A stretch of DNA of 52,797 bases from an uncultured Prevotellaceae bacterium (GTDB lineage: Bacteria > Bacteroidota > Bacteroidia > Bacteroidales > Bacteroidaceae), in contig CACXYH010000023.1 in the NCBI GenBank assembly GCA_902771785.1, positions 1 through 52,797 of the forward strand. The letters are read 5' to 3'. The stretch's first letter is position 1; each line of letters begins with the position of its first letter. The notes below the pieces were generated by a model. The model did not search any database. It saw only the letters and a program-made list of their open reading frames with translations, and was not told where the DNA came from. The translations under genes were made by a program, and so were the position numbers. Positions 50,562-52,797 of the stretch are shown in pieces.

Positions 50562-51770
50562 ATGAAGTTAAAGCATTATTTTCTCCTCCTTGCAGCGGCC
50601 ATAGTCCTGCTGGCTGTCGTTGCGCTCTTAGGCACCTTCCGCGCCTATCCCCGGTTGTTCTACTTCACGGAGGTGGGCTCCGTCCTGCTGCTGGCCTATC
50701 TTGGCTACTTCTATCGCAAGACCATTCGCCCCTACGACACGCTGATCGGCGGCATGGAACTGGTGCGCGACCTGGACCTGACCACGCGGCTTGCACCCTC
50801 AGGACAGCACGAGACCGACGTCATCGTGCGTACCTTCAATGAGCTGCTGACCCGACTGCGCCGCGAGCACCTGCAGCTCGAAGAACAGTATTCTTTCCTC
50901 ACTTTGCTCATCGAGGCCTCGCCCATGGGCATCGTGCAATGTAATCTCGATGGCGACATCACCTCGATGAATCCTGCTGCCCGCGAAATGCTGTCGCCCA
51001 ATATAGAGGAAGCCATGCGCAAACTGGCGCTCGACGAGGTGACTACCGTGCGCCAGACGGGTGCGCCGCAGCTGTTCCGCATCAGCCATCTCTCCTTTCC
51101 TGATCGGGGCTATCAGCATCCGTTCTATCTGATTGAGGCGCTCACCGCCGAAGTGCACCAGGCCGAAAAGGCGGCCTACGAGCGCATTATCCGCATGATA
51201 GCCCATGAGGTGAACAACAGCGTGGCAGGCATTATTGGCAGTCTGCCCGAGGAAGAAAGCGGCCGGTTGCTGGCTCTCTCAAAGTTTGTGACGCGTTTTG
51301 CCGAAGTGGTAAAACTGCCACAGCCGCAGATGCAGCTCTGCGACCTGAGCGAAGAGGTGGAAGCCTGCCAGCCATTCCTTGAGAACCTGTGCTTTGCAGC
51401 AAATGTTCGGCTCGACCTATGCCTGACCGATGAGGCCATTCCCGTGCGCCTGGACACCGTGCTTTTCCAGCAAGTGCTGATAAACATCGTGAAGAATGCT
51501 GTGGAAAGCATCAGCGAGAGTGGCGTTCAGGGACTGATCACCATCACTTCGACACCCTCGCAGCTGGTGGTGACCGACAATGGAAAGGGCATTGAACCCA
51601 GCGTGTCGCCTCACCTCTTCACGCCTTTCTTCTCGACCAAACCGCAAGGTCAGGGCCTCGGGCTGTTGCTCATTCGCGACATTCTCTCGGCTCATCATTG
51701 CGTGTTCAGCCTGCTCACTAGCCCCGACGACCATCTGACGCGCTTCACCATTCAGTTTCCTGCACTATAG
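50562..51770 (+). CDS. sensor histidine kinase, partner of the second sigma-54 regulator
   Basis: A 402-residue kinase: two helices (about 5-24 and 35-51) with a very short outside loop, a HAMP-like and PAS segment (about 60-170, LIEASPMGIVQCNLDGDITS), phospho-acceptor H215 in RMIAHEVNNSVAG and an ATPase domain with NIVKNAVESI, VTDNGKGI and GQGLGLLL. It shares layout with the kinase at 16403, which is also short-looped, so both may sense inside the membrane. The start is 50562; the nine residues before it in the open frame come from the repeat. Its gene follows the regulator after about 76 bases and is probably co-transcribed. Confidence 0.87.
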   Translation: MKLKHYFLLLAAAIVLLAVVALLGTFRAYPRLFYFTEVGSVLLLAYLGYFYRKTIRPYDTLIGGMELVRDLDLTTRLAPSGQHETDVIVRTFNELLTRLRREHLQLEEQYSFLTLLIEASPMGIVQCNLDGDITSMNPAAREMLSPNIEEAMRKLALDEVTTVRQTGAPQLFRISHLSFPDRGYQHPFYLIEALTAEVHQAEKAAYERIIRMIAHEVNNSVAGIIGSLPEEESGRLLALSKFVTRFAEVVKLPQPQMQLCDLSEEVEACQPFLENLCFAANVRLDLCLTDEAIPVRLDTVLFQQVLINIVKNAVESISESGVQGLITITSTPSQLVVTDNGKGIEPSVSPHLFTPFFSTKPQGQGLGLLLIRDILSAHHCVFSLLTSPDDHLTRFTIQFPAL

Positions 51771-51776
51771 GAACAA

Positions 51777-51807
51777 GCGATTTGCCTGCGAATTCATAGC
51801 AAATCGC
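51777..51807. terminator. hairpin between convergent genes, probable two-way terminator
   Basis: GCGATTTGC and GCAAATCGC form a 9-bp perfect stem with a 13-base loop; the LOG-family stop codon lies in the loop. T-runs are weak on both sides, so termination is likely but not certain. Confidence 0.5.
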
Positions 51808-52321
51808 CGATTTCATCGAGACTGCCGACCACGTGGATGTAGTCGCTCCATTGGCTGCGGACAACGCCTTGAGTTTGCAAATCGTCGAGGCAAGCTACGA
51901 GCGAGTTCCAGAATCCTTTCATGTTGAAGAGGATGACCGGCTTGTGATGATAGCCCAGCGTCGACGCCGCCACCACGGTGAAGAGTTCGTCAAGCGTGCC
52001 GATTCCACCGGGCAAAACGATGAAAGCATCGCTCATGTCGGTCATGAGCTGCTTGCGGTCGGTCAGATCCTCGGTGGGGATGTGCACATCGAGGTAGGGA
52101 CTCGTGCGTCCCATCTCCTCAATCTTTCTCGGCACCACGCCGATAACCTGGCCCCCGGCCTCCTTCGCGGCTTTGCTCACGGCGTGCATGAGGCCGGCAT
52201 CGTGGCCTCCGAACACGATGGAATGGCCGTTTTCGGCGGCCCACACGCCCAAATTCTCGGCACTTTCGAAGAAATCGGGGTCAATGCCATTGTTGGCAGA
52301 ACAGAAGATGCATAGTTTCAT
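51794..52321 (-). CDS. LOG-family protein (nucleotide phosphoribohydrolase type)
   Basis: A 175-residue Rossmann-fold protein with the LOG signature: VFGGHDAGLMHAV near residues 36-48, then VLPGGIGTLDELFTV near 102-116, the PGGxGTxxE active-site motif. Relatives release the base from nucleoside 5'-monophosphates (cytokinin-type activity); bacterial roles are mostly unknown. It is complete and of usual length for the short type. Its promoter's -7 box is eight bases before the ATG, so the message has almost no leader. Confidence 0.88.
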   Translation of the reverse strand: MKLCIFCSANNGIDPDFFESAENLGVWAAENGHSIVFGGHDAGLMHAVSKAAKEAGGQVIGVVPRKIEEMGRTSPYLDVHIPTEDLTDRKQLMTDMSDAFIVLPGGIGTLDELFTVVAASTLGYHHKPVILFNMKGFWNSLVACLDDLQTQGVVRSQWSDYIHVVGSLDEIGDLL

Positions 52322-52328
52322 ATTGCTG

Positions 52329-52336
52329 CAAAGATA
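52329..52336 (-). promoter_or_regulatory. -7 box directly before the LOG-family start
   Basis: TATCTTTG on the minus strand ends seven bases before the ATG at 52321. Transcription should start within a few bases of the codon. Confidence 0.6.
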
Positions 52337-52384
52337 GCAAAAAAAACTCTAAAATCTACACTCCAAGCTCTAAACTTTCAATTC

Positions 52385-52797
52385 CTACAATGAATAAAAG
52401 ACTGCCATCAGACCGGCACGATAGTTTTTGCTGATTCTCAGTTCTCTATTTTCCTCAAGGGGTTCGCTCAGGATACAGGTATTGTCCTGTATCATTTTGA
52501 TATGATTGATGTTGACAATATACCGTTTGTGAATCTGGACAAAAACCTCCGAGTAGTTCAGTATCACGTCAGCTGTCGTACGATGCCGTAGCACATAACA
52601 ACTATTGTCGGCACACACCACCTCCCATAGTTTGCGGTCCTGGTTATAACGGAAGAAAGCAATATCCCCCAGTTGCATGGTCAGATGTTCATTCTTCACA
52701 TTGACAACCAAGATGATTGGCAGATGCTGGTTAGCATGCTGCGCTGCCTGCGGTATACCTGCCAGTTTATTCTCATAGTATCGGGTCATGATCTGCC
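52385..52797 (-). CDS. LytTR-domain regulator, partial (5' end outside window)
   Basis: The frame is open to the window edge (QIMTRYYENK at the start of what can be seen) and ends at 52385. About residues 25-130 of the visible part form a LytTR DNA-binding domain: LGDIAFFRYNQDRKLWEVV, VFVQIHKRYIVNINHIKMI and the final basic segment ENRELRISKNYRAGLM. In most relatives a receiver domain precedes it, and the first visible residues may be the linker. It would be a transcription regulator of the LytR/AlgR type; the target is not visible. Confidence 0.75.
   Translation of the reverse strand, partial: QIMTRYYENKLAGIPQAAQHANQHLPIILVVNVKNEHLTMQLGDIAFFRYNQDRKLWEVVCADNSCYVLRHRTTADVILNYSEVFVQIHKRYIVNINHIKMIQDNTCILSEPLEENRELRISKNYRAGLMAVFYSL

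Overview
The window looks like chromosomal DNA of a Bacteroidota bacterium, most likely Prevotellaceae. The clues are promoters of the TTG-N20-TAnnTTTG type, few Shine-Dalgarno sequences, HU-like, LytTR and DUF2264 proteins, type IX-style C-terminal sorting tails, and many short intergenic repeats. Nothing in it is diagnostic of a named species. I see no rRNA, tRNA, CRISPR array, transposase or replication origin.

Layout. Left edge (1-740): the 5' part of a small antitoxin-like gene, a decayed Crp/Fnr regulator and a 22-bp repeat array. 741-3690 (+): an aldo/keto reductase, a lactonase-type amidohydrolase and a zinc alcohol dehydrogenase, a set that matches L-galactose (or L-fucose) oxidation. 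24679 down to 3704 is all minus strand: M16 peptidase, GH51 arabinofuranosidase, CotH-like protein, NtrC-type regulator and histidine kinase; then two MacB-like permeases with their ATPase; then Fic and HU-like proteins; then a secreted protein with an ECF sigma/anti-sigma pair; then TolC and a membrane fusion protein. 24774-51770 is all plus strand: a small membrane protein, GH10 xylanase, a CapA/DUF2264/heparinase-like trio, a second efflux locus (six half-size permeases, ATPase, TolC, membrane fusion protein), two ECF modules (one truncated), and a second NtrC-type regulator with kinase. At the right edge a LOG-family gene and a partial LytTR regulator lie on the minus strand.

The main point is two sigma-54-controlled MacAB-TolC-like efflux regulons. 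Three sites of the form TTGGCACG-N4-TTG(A/T) stand before the TolC operon (6478-6493), the permease operon (16296-16311) and the second efflux locus (32544-32559). Each is preceded by two dyads with N6 spacers about two helical turns apart. The first two promoters share dyad type (GTGC-N6-GCAC) and have exactly the same distance from dyads to promoter, so one regulator probably joins the two halves of a split pump. The third uses GTGTCC-N6-GGACAC, which fits the second, paralogous regulator.

The other theme is repeats. Four separate arrays (three sequence types) have an exact 22-bp period; a GTGAAAAGTGAAAAATTTGCTACCGC element lies at gene junctions in the sugar and second efflux regions; and GC-rich palindromes sit inside coding sequences of the efflux and two-component genes, where they are translated as short inserts, including about 23 residues in the receiver domain of the second regulator.
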